From NCBI RefSeq assembly GCF_005047355.1, contig NZ_SUMC01000009.1, forward strand, positions 62,001 through 126,000: a stretch of 64,000 bases of DNA. The letters are read 5' to 3'. This DNA comes from Actinacidiphila oryziradicis (GTDB lineage: Bacteria > Actinomycetota > Actinomycetes > Streptomycetales > Streptomycetaceae). Shown here one piece after another: positions 17,092 to 25,745 of the stretch. The stretch's first letter is position 1; each line of letters starts with the position of its first letter. The notes beneath the pieces were generated by a model. That model saw only the letters and a program-made list of their open reading frames with translations. It made no database searches and was not told the origin of the DNA. The position numbers and the translations under genes are program-made.

Positions 17092-17961
17092 GTGAGCACT
17101 CCCGAGCAGTCAACGACCGGCGGCGCGGCCGCGCGGTGGGCCGGCAGGGTGGGCGGCCTGGCCGGGTCGTGCCACCCCGGACCCGTCGTGGCGGTCACCG
17201 CCCTGATGGCCGCGCTCGCCGTGACCGCCGGCCAGAGCGCCGCGCGCTGTGTTCTGACCGCTGCCGCCGTTCTGACCGGGCAGTTGTCCGTCGGCTGGTG
17301 CAACGACGCGTTTGACGCACGCCGGGACATCGCCGCCGGCCGCCGCGGCAAACCCGTCGTCGACGGCGTGGTCGGTGTGACGGAGGTGTGGGTGGCCGCG
17401 TACGCCGCACTGGCGCTGTGCGTGCCGCTGTCACTCGCCTGCGGCGCGCGGGCCGGCGCCGTTCATCTGGCCGGGGTGGCGGCGGCGTGGGCGTACGACC
17501 TGCGGCTCAAGGCGACAGCATGGTCCTGGGCGCCCTACGCGGTGGGCTTCGCCGCGCTCCCGGCGTTCGTGGCGCTGGGTCTGCCGGGGCATCCGTGGCC
17601 GGCCTGGTGGGTCGTCACCGCGGGGGCGCTACTGGGGGTCGGCGCCCATCTGGGCGATGTGCTGCCGGATATCAGCGGGGATCTGGCGACGGGCGTACGG
17701 GGATGGCCGCACCGGCTGGGGCCGCACCGCGCGCGGTTGCTGCTGCCGGTGCCGCTGGTGGCGGCGTCCGCAGTCCTGGCGCTGGGACCCGCCGGGCCGC
17801 CCGGCAGGTGGGGAGTGGCGGCGCTCGTGGTGGCCGGACTGGTCGCGGTGGCGGGGACGGTCCTGGGCCGCCGCCGGGAGCGGGCGGCGTTCGCGGCAGC
17901 GGTCGTCGTGGCAGTGGTGGACGTGGCGTTGTTGCTGCTGCGCGGCACCGGGATCGCCTGA
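17092..17961 (+). CDS. UbiA-family prenyltransferase
   Basis: The 289-residue polytopic membrane protein has the two Asp-rich prenyl-diphosphate motifs: NDAFDARRD and, in the second half, GDVLPDISGD. About eight hydrophobic helices surround them. The GTG at 17092 gives an N-terminus just before the first helix; the ribosome site is weak. It is divergent from the type III PKS (141 bp between starts), and the two probably act in one pathway, with this enzyme attaching an isoprenoid to the aromatic ring. Confidence 0.86.
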   Translation: MSTPEQSTTGGAAARWAGRVGGLAGSCHPGPVVAVTALMAALAVTAGQSAARCVLTAAAVLTGQLSVGWCNDAFDARRDIAAGRRGKPVVDGVVGVTEVWVAAYAALALCVPLSLACGARAGAVHLAGVAAAWAYDLRLKATAWSWAPYAVGFAALPAFVALGLPGHPWPAWWVVTAGALLGVGAHLGDVLPDISGDLATGVRGWPHRLGPHRARLLLPVPLVAASAVLALGPAGPPGRWGVAALVVAGLVAVAGTVLGRRRERAAFAAAVVVAVVDVALLLLRGTGIA

Positions 17962-17969
17962 CCGGCGAG

Positions 17970-18062
17970 ACCCTCGGCCGCCTGCTCGAACAGCGGGAGT
18001 GCCCCGCGGTAGTCGCCACCGCGCATCAGGTTGTCGCCGAGATTGTTGGTGGCCATCGTCAA
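17970..18062 (-). pseudogene. Tetratricopeptide-repeat remnant
   Basis: On the minus strand a short segment encodes a single TPR-like unit (TNNLGDNLMRGGDYRGALPLF then EQAAEGLAG). It resembles the repeats of large actinobacterial TPR regulators. It has no complete repeat array or promoter, and is followed in frame by the UbiA antisense. I read it as a fragment left by deletion. Confidence 0.4.
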
Positions 18063-18253
18063 GCGGCCCCGAGACGGCCCGGGAGGGCGCTCTCTTGCGA
18101 CCGCCGGGCGGGTCACGTTCGGAGCAGTCCGGCTGGCAGAGCACTGCGGCGGACCAAAGGATGTGCATTGACCGAGGGCCGAGCGCTCATTGCTGCACAG
18201 CCGTCGCGACTCATCCTTTACGGCTCTGAAGAGCCAGCCATTCTGGAGGCACG

Positions 18254-19351
18254 ATGTCCCCGAATCCGCCTGAGTTCATATCAGCCGACGTCCTCGCATA
18301 CCGACACCGCCGGGCACGACACCAGCGGCACGCCCGGTTGACCGTCGTCCTGGCAGCACTCTGCACCGCCCTACTACCCGCCGCTGCTCCTCACGCCTCG
18401 GCAGCGACGCACAAGGATCTGTTCGGCAATCGCCTCTATGTGGTCAACTCCGGCTCGGGCACCGTTTCGGTGATCGACACCAACACCAACACGGTCGTCG
18501 GCACCCCGATCCCCGTCGGCACCACCCCCGCCCAGGTGGCCACCGACACCCTCCGCGGCCGCGCCTACGTGACCAACTTCGACTCGAAAAGCGTTTCGGT
18601 GATCGACACCAACACCAACACGGTCGTCGGTTCCCCGGTCACCGTCGGCAACTTCCCCGTCGGGGTGGCCACCGACACCCTCCGCAGCCGCGCCTACGTG
18701 GCCAGCGGCGGCTCGAACAGCGTTTCGGTGATCAACACCAACACCAACGCGGTCGTCGGCTCCCCGGTCACCGTCGGCGGCAACTTCCCCTACGGGGTGG
18801 CCACCGACACCCTCCGCGGCCGCGCCTACGTGACCAACCGCGACTCGGGCACCGTTTCGGTGATCAACACCAACACCAACACGGTCGTCGGCTCCCCGAT
18901 CCCCGTCGGCAACCTTCCTCACGGGGTGGCCACCGACACCCTCCGCGGCCGCGCCTACGTGACCAACCGCGGCTCGGGCACCGTTTCGGTGATCAACACC
19001 AACACCAACACGGTCGTCGGCTCCCCGATCACCGTCGGCACCGAACCCGTCGGAGTGGCCACCGACACCCTCCGCGGCCGCGCCTACGTGACCAACGGCG
19101 GCTCGAACACCGTTTCGGTGATCGACACCAATACCAACAACGTCGTCGGCTCCCCGATCCCCGTCGGCAACTTCCCCCTTGGGGTGGCCACCGACACCCT
19201 CCGCGGCCGCGTCTACGTGACCAACCGCAACTCGAACACCGTTTCGGTGATCGACAGCAACACCAACACGGTCGTCGGCACCCCGATCCCCGTCGGCAAC
19301 AACCCCTGGGGGGTGGCACTGGGGAAGCCGCTCCAGAGCGCGAACCACTAA
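18254..19351 (+). CDS. Secreted YVTN-type seven-bladed beta-propeller protein
   Basis: The 365-residue product has an Arg/His-rich N-terminus, a signal peptide (residues about 28-52, ending SAAT), then seven consecutive repeats of about 43 residues. Each repeat follows [32 protein letters not shown]. Seven such units form one YVTN/NHL beta-propeller, a scaffold for extracellular binding. Repeat three has one extra Gly, and repeat seven lacks the closing ATDTLRGR block. The repeats are nearly identical at DNA level, implying recent tandem amplification or gene conversion. The ATG has GGAGG upstream. Confidence 0.87.
   Translation: MSPNPPEFISADVLAYRHRRARHQRHARLTVVLAALCTALLPAAAPHASAATHKDLFGNRLYVVNSGSGTVSVIDTNTNTVVGTPIPVGTTPAQVATDTLRGRAYVTNFDSKSVSVIDTNTNTVVGSPVTVGNFPVGVATDTLRSRAYVASGGSNSVSVINTNTNAVVGSPVTVGGNFPYGVATDTLRGRAYVTNRDSGTVSVINTNTNTVVGSPIPVGNLPHGVATDTLRGRAYVTNRGSGTVSVINTNTNTVVGSPITVGTEPVGVATDTLRGRAYVTNGGSNTVSVIDTNTNNVVGSPIPVGNFPLGVATDTLRGRVYVTNRNSNTVSVIDSNTNTVVGTPIPVGNNPWGVALGKPLQSANH
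18436..19318 (+). repeat. Seven tandem 129-bp coding repeats
   Basis: The propeller-coding DNA consists of seven units of 129 bp (one of 132 bp). Long stretches such as ACCGACACCCTCCGCGGCCG and AACACCAACAC recur with few changes. This homogeneity makes the region prone to recombination and to assembly collapse. Confidence 0.85.
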
Positions 19352-19511
19352 CCCTGTCACCGCCGGGGGCCACAGCAACAGCTCAGTCGCTTCGAGCTGC
19401 ACGCCGCCGGCGCCCGGCCGGTCTTGCAGGCATCCAGCTGCTGCTGCATGCAACGTTCGCAGCAGCAGCGCCGCTGTACCGCAGTCGGCCTGATCGCCCC
19501 ACACTAACCGC

Positions 19512-19701
19512 CACTTTCTCCGCCTCCTCTACCCACCGCGTTCCGGGTCTGGGACCTGGACGAGATCACGCCTCCGCGTGTGCTGCCGCTGCTTTCCCGG
19601 CTCGCCCAGGCGATGAAATCCGACCTGGACATCCACCTCGCTCCTGAGCTCGGCGTGGTCACCGTCCGGTTCACGCCACACCGGGCCAAAGCGGCTGCCT
19701 G
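19512..19701 (+). pseudogene. 3' remnant of an unidentified gene
   Basis: A frame ending at 19701 encodes FRVWDLDEITPPRVLPLLSR followed by LAQAMKSDLDIHLAPELGVV and TVRFTPHRAKAAA. This looks like the C-terminal end of a real protein but has no start codon or ribosome site: an in-frame TAA lies just upstream. On the opposite strand, 19740-19870 encodes another short Ala-rich TPR-like fragment. The region 19352-20003 appears to be decayed DNA. Confidence 0.35.
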
Positions 19702-20003
19702 AACGATCCTCGCGTTCTGGCACGTGACGTTCAAAGAGTGGTCCAGTGCTTGGCGGGCCTTGTCCTCGCGGCCGTCGGCGGCGTATGCCCGTGCGGCTAC
19801 GTCGGCCGCGTATGCCCGTGCGGCGATCGCGTGGTCGATGCCGACGCGGGGTTTGTCCTGCCAGGTCGCTGGCTGACTGGCGACCGCGCGGCGGCCCACG
19901 TGACCGCTGCTGGCCTCGGTTGCCTGTGGGATACCGCCCGTACTGGTGCGCGAGTGGTACGGCGGCGCCGAAGTGACCCCTTGTCGGTGCTCAGCGGGCT
20001 TAG

Positions 20004-20275
20004 AGGCCGCGCGAATAGGTGGGGCGGCGTCGCGGGCCGATGGCTCTCGCCTGGAAGTGTTGTCGTCGGTGTCGGTCGACGACTCTCCCCCAGACTCCGT
20101 CCGGGAGGTGCCCCCAACAAGCTCTCGGCTCCGCTCGAGCAGGGGGCACCCCCATCGCGTCGCCTCGCCCCCAGCCTTCGGCCGGGAGGTGCCCCCAGGA
20201 GGTGCCCCCACCTCCGCATTGCCAGACTCGGCCCTCGCCCCGCTCCTTAACCCGCCCCACCTATTCGCGCGGCCT
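20004..20275. mobile_element. MITE-like element with 24-bp perfect terminal inverted repeats
   Basis: Bases 20004-20027 (beginning AGGCCGCGCGAATAGG) are the exact reverse complement of 20252-20275. Both ends are flanked by the 5-bp direct repeat CTTAG (19999-20003 and 20276-20280), a typical target-site duplication. The 272-bp interior has no transposase and no meaningful reading frame. It carries two or three copies of a GGGAGGTGCCCCC-type repeat that is common in Streptomyces intergenic DNA. This is the structure of a non-autonomous transposable element mobilised in trans. Confidence 0.75.
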
Positions 20276-20331
20276 CTTAGCCTGGGACAAGGCCCAGATG
20301 CTGGGCTGTACGCCCAGCGAAGGGGATGATC

Positions 20332-20563
20332 ATGAACGCTGTATCCGGTGGCGCCCCGCGCACGTCCACTTCCGCCACACAGCCCAACGGCGTCGAGACG
20401 GTGCTCGGCGTGATCGGCGATCTGCCGATCGGCGCGCCGGTCGCCTTCGAGGCCGCTTACGGCCAAGATGGACCAGCTCAAACAGCTCGGTGAACTGAAA
20501 TTCCAAGGGGTCCTCACCGAGGCCGAGTTCGAAGACCAGAAGCGCAAGATCCTCGGCTCCTGA
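20332..20563 (+). pseudogene. Small SHOCT-domain gene split by a frameshift
   Basis: An ATG at 20332 opens a 53-codon frame (MNAVSGGAPRTSTSATQ...) that ends at 20493. In another frame, 20468-20563 encodes MDQLKQLGELKFQGVLTEAE then FEDQKRKILGS. This is a textbook SHOCT motif (short C-terminal domain, L-x-x-L-x-x-G-x-I/L-T-x-x-E-F). One small indel near 20465 would join them. It is either a broken gene or a sequencing error. It starts about 50 bp downstream of the MITE-like element. Confidence 0.5.
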
Positions 20564-20974
20564 CAGGCTGACTCCTGGTGTCTCCCGGGCCGTTGGGAAC
20601 CTCTCCATGACCCCGTGCCACCCGCCGAACCGGCCTCCAGTCTTGCGGCAGCACCCGGCCCGGCCCCCCGCCACCGGCCACTGACCTCACCGGTACCTCC
20701 GCTTCCAGGCCACCGCGTACGCCGGCGCGTGGGGAAGCCATGCCCGGCGGCCGGCCCTGGCGCGCAGGCCGTACGAACCACAGGTACAGGTACAGGTACT
20801 TCGGTTCCGCTGCTGAGGCGCGTCGGGCGTGGCGTCTCCCGTCCATTCCTGCGGCGCGTCGTCCCTACGGGGGCAGGTCTGTCCTATGGATCGTCACGAT
20901 CCAGTGATCAGGGTGTCCACGATCAAGCGTGAAGTCCCCTTTGCCGATGACAATGCTGATGACGGCCGGGGGCG

Positions 20975-21631
20975 TCAGTCCAGCGTCGCGTAAACGATGA
21001 GGTTGTTCACCGGGTGGCCCTGGGCGTCGAAGTCGCCGTCGCAGGTGATCAGCCGCAGGGCGTGGTCCTTGGTCGGGCCGTAGACCTTCTCGGTGGGGAA
21101 GGACTTCTTGCTGACGCTCTCGGTGCTCGTGACGGTGAAGTGCGCCGACTCTCCCCGGGCGTTGGTGACGGTGATGTCCGCGCCCCTGGCGATCTTCTTG
21201 AGGTCGTGGAAGACGGCCTTGCCGAAGCGGGTGTCGTTGTGGCCGATGATGACGGCGGCACCGGCTGCACCGGGCACGGAACCGCCGGTGTACCAGCCGG
21301 CGGTCATGCCCTTGTCGGCCGGCGGGACTTCGACGGTTCCGTCCGTGTTGAGACCGAGCTTCATCAGGGAACTGGTGATCCCGATCGAGGGGATGGCGAC
21401 CTTGGTGGGAGCCGCGGGCTGCTTGACCCCCGGAGCCTCGGGCGAGGTGGTGTCGGGCGAGGTGGTGCGGGCGGCGGGAGCGGCGGCAGGAGTCGTCGAG
21501 GCCGTGTCGGGGGCGGACGAGCAGCCGGCGAGCACGGTGAGGACCGCGGGTGCCACGAGAGCGAGGCGGCCGAGGCGGACGAGGGTCGGCAGGGTGCCGA
21601 AACGCCGTACCGGATGGTGCGCAGGGGACAC
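20975..21631 (-). CDS. Class F-type sortase, putative lipoprotein
   Basis: Sortases cleave a C-terminal sorting signal and link the protein to the cell envelope. The 218-residue protein has a lipobox-like N-terminus (VLTVLAGCSS), an Ala/Thr/Pro spacer, then the sortase barrel. The barrel has RVAIPSIGI-like first strand KVAIPSIGIT, the catalytic His in AAVIIGHNDTRFG and the catalytic Cys in LRLITCDGDFD. The usual catalytic Arg near the last strand is not evident (HPVNNLIVYATLD). The gene follows a secreted protein with a sorting-signal-like C-terminus, its probable substrate. The gap 20564-20974 downstream shows nothing notable. Confidence 0.85.
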   Translation of the reverse strand: MSPAHHPVRRFGTLPTLVRLGRLALVAPAVLTVLAGCSSAPDTASTTPAAAPAARTTSPDTTSPEAPGVKQPAAPTKVAIPSIGITSSLMKLGLNTDGTVEVPPADKGMTAGWYTGGSVPGAAGAAVIIGHNDTRFGKAVFHDLKKIARGADITVTNARGESAHFTVTSTESVSKKSFPTEKVYGPTKDHALRLITCDGDFDAQGHPVNNLIVYATLD

Positions 21632-21724
21632 AACGGGCTCCAGAGCAGGACTGGGCGGATATGCGGTGGCGCCGCCCGGCGGCGGGCGGCGCCACGGTTG
21701 TGCTGGGTCAGATGTCGTGCCGGG

Positions 21725-22141
21725 TCAGCCGTTGCGCCGCTCGGCCGAGCGGCGGCGCAGTACGAAGGTGCCGGCGCCCGCGAGCAGCAGAGCGCCGGTG
21801 GCCGAACCGGCGAGGGTAGTGATGCCGGTGCCGGCGTTTGCGACCGGGGCTTCGCCCGCGGCGACGCCGCCCCGCGGGGCCTTCTGGGCGGCGTCGGCCG
21901 CGGCCTTGGCCTTCCTGGCCTTCGCGAAGTCCGCGAGCCTGGCCTTCTTGGCGGCTTCGGCCTTCGCGTCTTCGGCCTTCTTCCGGGCTACGGCCTTGTC
22001 GGCCGCGGTCGGCGCTTTGGTCGCTGTCGCGCTCGGCGCCGGGGTCGTGCCGGAGGCGACGGCCGCGGAGGCCGGGACGAGCATCGCGCCGGCCATGACG
22101 GCCGTCAGGACGGCGAAACGCAGGTGGAGATGGCGGGACAT
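21725..22141 (-). CDS. Secreted protein with sortase-type C-terminal anchor, likely sortase substrate
   Basis: The 138-residue protein has a signal peptide (residues about 10-32), then a Lys/Ala-rich helical region (about 45-90, KKAEDAKAEAAKKARLADFA) resembling a coiled or wall-binding segment. The C-terminus has the sorting-signal layout: a short polar motif in VANAGTGITT, a hydrophobic run GALLLAGAGTFVL, and a basic tail RRRSAERRNG. No standard LPxTG or LAxTG is seen; NAGTG is the nearest match. The ATG at 22141 has GGAG upstream. It lies between the two-component genes and the sortase on the same strand. Confidence 0.75.
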   Translation of the reverse strand: MSRHLHLRFAVLTAVMAGAMLVPASAAVASGTTPAPSATATKAPTAADKAVARKKAEDAKAEAAKKARLADFAKARKAKAAADAAQKAPRGGVAAGEAPVANAGTGITTLAGSATGALLLAGAGTFVLRRRSAERRNG

Positions 22142-22264
22142 GTATGGCTCCAGTTCCAGCCCGGCCTTGGTGATACCTGGATGCCGAGTCGCACCAGGTT
22201 CCGGGCATGGCCCCAGACTGTCGACCACATATGAAGAAGTGGTCAGGACGCCATGGTCATCGCA

Positions 22265-24424
22265 TCAGGGCCGGGCGGTGGTCTCCTCGGTCTCCTCGGT
22301 CTCTTCCGGTCCGGTGGAGGCTGCCGGGTCCGTGCCGTCCTCCGCTTCACCGGTCCGGCCCTGCGTCGCGCCACCGCCGGGGCTTTCCGCAGCACCACCG
22401 CTCGCCTCCCGCTCCGTACCACCGCCCGGCGCGGCCGGCAGCCGCAAGGTGAAGACAGAGCCCTGCCCCTCGGTGCTCACCACGGCCGCCGTGCCACCGT
22501 GGGCTTCGGCGAGTCTGAGGACGATCGCCAGGCCGAGGCCGGTGCCGCCGGTGCTCCGGCTGCGGGACTTCTCCGCCCGCCAGAAGCGGTCGAATACGCG
22601 GGGGACGTCGTCCGCCGGGATACCGCTGCCGGTGTCGGACACCTCCACGGCGACCTCGTTCCCGGAATCGGTGACGTACGAGCGCAGCGTCACCCTGCCA
22701 CCGGGCGGTGTGTGGCGTACCGCGTTGGAGACCAGGTTGCTGACGGCCTGGCGCAGCCGGACCGGGTCGGCGTCGAGCAGCGGTGGCCGGAGGGTGCCGG
22801 GCGTCGCCGGGGAGACCACCAGTGTGACGCCCGCGGTCTCGGCCAGGCCCTGGTGTGCCGCGGCGACCTGGCCGAGGAGGTCGTCGACGCGTACCGGCTG
22901 CAGGTGCAGACGCAGCGCGCCCGCGTCGGCCGCCGCCAGATCCTGCAGATCGTTGATGACGTGTTGAAGCTGCACCGCCTCCTCCAGCAGCGAGGAGACG
23001 AACGCAGGATCCAACTCGGCCAGTCCGTCCTGTGCCGCCTCCAGCCAGCCACGGATATTGCTCAGCGGGGTGCGCAGTTCGTGGGCGACGTCGCTGACCA
23101 TCACTTTGCGCTGTTCCTCGAGCCGGGCGCGGTGTGCGGCCATGTCGTTGAAGGTCGCGGCCAGCCGTCCGATCTCGTTGTCGGAGCCGACCGGCACGGG
23201 CGCCGAGTCCAGGCCGTCCCGCATTCGCTGAGCGGCGCTGGTGAGCGCGTGCAAAGGGCGTACGAGCCGGGTTCCGGCGAGCACCGAGGCGCCGACGGTG
23301 AGGGCGAGGACGAGGGCGGTGACCCCGGCGATGCGTGCCGTGTTCGCCGGTGAGAGATCGAAACCGGGCACGCTGACGGCACCGGGGTCGTCGATGAACA
23401 GCAGTGCGGGCGCGGCGACATAGGCCGTGAGTTGTTCGCGGCGGGCGCTGCCGACGCAGGACGCGATGGCCCGGTCGTACGCGCTGTCGCGGGCCTCGGG
23501 CAGGCCGTCGGTCAGCCCGCGGGCAGCGGCGGCACCCTCCTTGGCCGCTTTTGCCGCAAGGTCCGCCGTCTCCTTGGCGATGAGGGCCTTGGACGCGGGG
23601 CTGGCGGCCGGTTGGCCGATCTTCGTCGCGCCCTGCCCGTACGACCGGTCCCAGGACAGGTCCAGGTTCAGTCTCACGCCCGTGCGGCCCTGGCGTTCCA
23701 GACAGGCGTCAGCAAGTTGATTGAGGGAGCGGAGGGCCTTCTTCTCGGTCGCGGTGGGAGCGGACGACTCGCTTGTCAGGCACTTCTGTTCCAGAAAACT
23801 GTCGGTGTTCTTGCTCACGAGCTGGATACGGGGCCGCCCGCTCGGGCTCTCGCCGACGTCCGCCGCTACGCCCACCTTGTTGAGGCACTGCACACTCCTG
23901 GCCGTGGCCTGCCGCAGGGCCGCACGTTCCTTCGCGGGCAGCAGGAACGGTCCGACGGCTCGTGGATCGATGCGGTCCGCGCCGGCGGAGGCGGCATCGG
24001 GCACCAGCACGGTGTCGACGGACAGTGGGTCGACGACCGCCGAGGCCTGTGGTGGCAGCGGGGCGGCGGACGAGGTGCCGTCGGAGCCGGAGGAGGAGCC
24101 TGCGGAGGAGTCGAAGAGGGGACGCCGGTCCTGGGTGGTCAGCGCGATCCGGCGTTGGGACTGCCGGGCCAGTTCCCGCACGGTGTCGTCAACGCCCTCC
24201 CATCCGGGGTGGGTGGCCGCGTAGCCCAGCAGGGTGTTGTAGATCTTGGCATCGGCGCTGAGGTTCTGTCCCTGCTCCTGGCGGATCGCGCCGGAGGTCG
24301 TCTGTACGGCGAGCCAGGCGGTGGCGGCGACCGAGCACGAGGCCACCAGCGCCGACACGGTCAGCAGCCGGCCGAGCAGGCTCTTACGGAGCGGCAGCCG
24401 CGCCCGCTCGTCACGACGACGCAT
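22265..24424 (-). CDS. Sensor histidine kinase (membrane, HAMP-HisKA-HATPase)
   Basis: This 719-residue kinase has an N-terminal helix (about 17-40) and an extracellular sensor of roughly 300 residues with several Cys. A second helix (about 355-378) leads to a HAMP linker, a HisKA domain with VAHELRTPLSNIRGWLEA, and a HATPase with the N-box (NLVSNAVRHTPPGG), DTGSGIP and GTGLGLAIV. It overlaps the response-regulator gene upstream by 14 bp. The sortase substrate and sortase lie downstream on the same strand, so this pair may respond to envelope conditions. Confidence 0.92.
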   Translation of the reverse strand: MRRRDERARLPLRKSLLGRLLTVSALVASCSVAATAWLAVQTTSGAIRQEQGQNLSADAKIYNTLLGYAATHPGWEGVDDTVRELARQSQRRIALTTQDRRPLFDSSAGSSSGSDGTSSAAPLPPQASAVVDPLSVDTVLVPDAASAGADRIDPRAVGPFLLPAKERAALRQATARSVQCLNKVGVAADVGESPSGRPRIQLVSKNTDSFLEQKCLTSESSAPTATEKKALRSLNQLADACLERQGRTGVRLNLDLSWDRSYGQGATKIGQPAASPASKALIAKETADLAAKAAKEGAAAARGLTDGLPEARDSAYDRAIASCVGSARREQLTAYVAAPALLFIDDPGAVSVPGFDLSPANTARIAGVTALVLALTVGASVLAGTRLVRPLHALTSAAQRMRDGLDSAPVPVGSDNEIGRLAATFNDMAAHRARLEEQRKVMVSDVAHELRTPLSNIRGWLEAAQDGLAELDPAFVSSLLEEAVQLQHVINDLQDLAAADAGALRLHLQPVRVDDLLGQVAAAHQGLAETAGVTLVVSPATPGTLRPPLLDADPVRLRQAVSNLVSNAVRHTPPGGRVTLRSYVTDSGNEVAVEVSDTGSGIPADDVPRVFDRFWRAEKSRSRSTGGTGLGLAIVLRLAEAHGGTAAVVSTEGQGSVFTLRLPAAPGGGTEREASGGAAESPGGGATQGRTGEAEDGTDPAASTGPEETEETEETTARP

Positions 24425-25154
24425 GGCGTCCGTTCCTCGCGGGGTCCGTCAGCTTGTAGCCGACGCCGAAAACGGTGAGCAGCCGGGCCGGCCGCCGTGG
24501 GGCGCGCTCGATCTTCTTGCGCAGATGCATGATGTGCACATCGACGGTGCGGTCGCTGATGTACTTGTCGAAGCCGTGCAGCTCCTCCAGGAGCCGCTGT
24601 CTGGTGAAGACCCGGTCGGGCTCCGTCGCCATCGCGGCGAGGATACGGAACTCGCCGGGCGTGCACACGACCGGCGTCCCCCCGACCGACACCTCGTGCC
24701 GGGCCGGATCGACCCTGAGCGTGCCCACCGAAAGCGCCCGGTCCTCGACGGCGGCAGGTGTGGGGCCAGGGGCGGGGCCGGCGGAACGCTGGTTGCGGCG
24801 CAGCAATGTGCGTACCCGGGCCATCAGCTCACGAGGGCTGAACGGCTTGGTCATGTAGTCGTCAGCGCCGAGATCCAGGCCGAGCAGCAGATCGTCCTCG
24901 GTACTACGGGCCGTCAGCATCAGCACCGGCACCTCCCGGTGCTCGGCGCGCAGAATACGCACCACGTCGAGGCCGTCGGCCCGGGGCATCATCACATCGA
25001 GAATGAGCAGGTCGGGTTCCCTGTGCCGAACTTCCTCAAGAGCGGCACGGCCGTCCCCGACGACCGTGACCGTGTGCCCCTCGTGCTCCAAATAGCGGCG
25101 CACCAGTTCGGCCTGCTTCGCATCGTCTTCGGCGACCATTATGTTTGCGGACAC
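24411..25154 (-). CDS. OmpR/PhoB-family response regulator
   Basis: The 247-residue regulator has a receiver domain (residues about 5-118, phosphoacceptor Asp in LLILDVMMPRADG, Lys in YMTKPFSPREL). A winged-helix DNA-binding domain follows (about 150-240, with TPGEFRILAAM, YISDRTVDVHIMHLRKKIE and VFGVGYKL). The GTG at 25154 begins VSANIMVAEDD. An in-frame extension to 25340 would run into the tRNA fragment and is rejected. It is paired with the overlapping histidine kinase. Confidence 0.92.
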   Translation of the reverse strand: MSANIMVAEDDAKQAELVRRYLEHEGHTVTVVGDGRAALEEVRHREPDLLILDVMMPRADGLDVVRILRAEHREVPVLMLTARSTEDDLLLGLDLGADDYMTKPFSPRELMARVRTLLRRNQRSAGPAPGPTPAAVEDRALSVGTLRVDPARHEVSVGGTPVVCTPGEFRILAAMATEPDRVFTRQRLLEELHGFDKYISDRTVDVHIMHLRKKIERAPRRPARLLTVFGVGYKLTDPARNGRHASS

Positions 25155-25292
25155 GCCGCTGATCGTAGCCAGGATGGGACGCGGGCCGACGGTAACTGGG
25201 TTTTCACAAACGGGAGGTCGGTGCTGGGGGCGGTCCTGCTCGGGGACGACAGCCGGGCGGGCGGGGCTGATCCATCGGCACTCGGCTTTCTT

Positions 25293-25336
25293 TGGAGCGG
25301 ATGACGGGAATCGAACCCGCGCTCTGACCTTGGGAA
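25293..25336 (-). other. 3' half of a tRNA-Gly(CCC), putative att scar
   Basis: On the minus strand this 44-base segment begins TTCCCAA (an anticodon loop with CCC) and continues through a complete T-arm (GCGGG-TTCGATT-CCCGT). It ends in an acceptor strand CATCCGC-T and encoded CCA. No 5' half (D-arm or matching acceptor strand) precedes it, so it is not a functional tRNA. Integrating elements that use tRNA genes duplicate exactly this 3' portion, so this is likely an attL/attR remnant. Confidence 0.65.
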
Positions 25337-25745
25337 TCACGGGCGCCCCGGGCGTATATGGGCAGGTCAGCCGGTTTCTGCGCCTGATCGGCTGGTGGAG
25401 GGCCTGTTACCGCTGTGGACCTTGTCGCCTGTGGGACACCGCCCTGACGGGTGCGGAAGTGGTGCGGCTGGACGCGAGCGGCGCCGAGGTTTGTGGGATC
25501 CCGACAACGCCGGCGGGTTGGCCCGGACCGACAGGCCGCTCGAGGTCTGCCTTCGACGCTGCCTCGACCGCTGTGCCGGCCGCGGTCGTCACCTGCTCTG
25601 CGGCGCCGTTACCGGGACAGGCTGCGGGCGGACGCACCGGATGTGTTCTTCTGAACGGCGGTACGGCCCGGCTGTTCTGGATAGAACGGTCGCGGTGGTG
25701 GGGGTATGTGGTTGAACATGGGGTGTGCGATTCGACTCCGTTCCC

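Noticed and set aside
18436-19318. CRISPR-like tandem array
   Set aside because: Repeats are coding, contiguous, 129 bp, without unique spacers. They encode propeller blades.
25155-25340. N-terminal extension of the response regulator to 25340
   Set aside because: The extension translates the tRNA fragment (SSAPKK...) and precedes the receiver domain; the GTG at 25154 starts the fold.
25293-25370. Complete tRNA-Gly gene
   Set aside because: No D-arm or 5' acceptor strand, and the 5' side of the anticodon stem does not pair.
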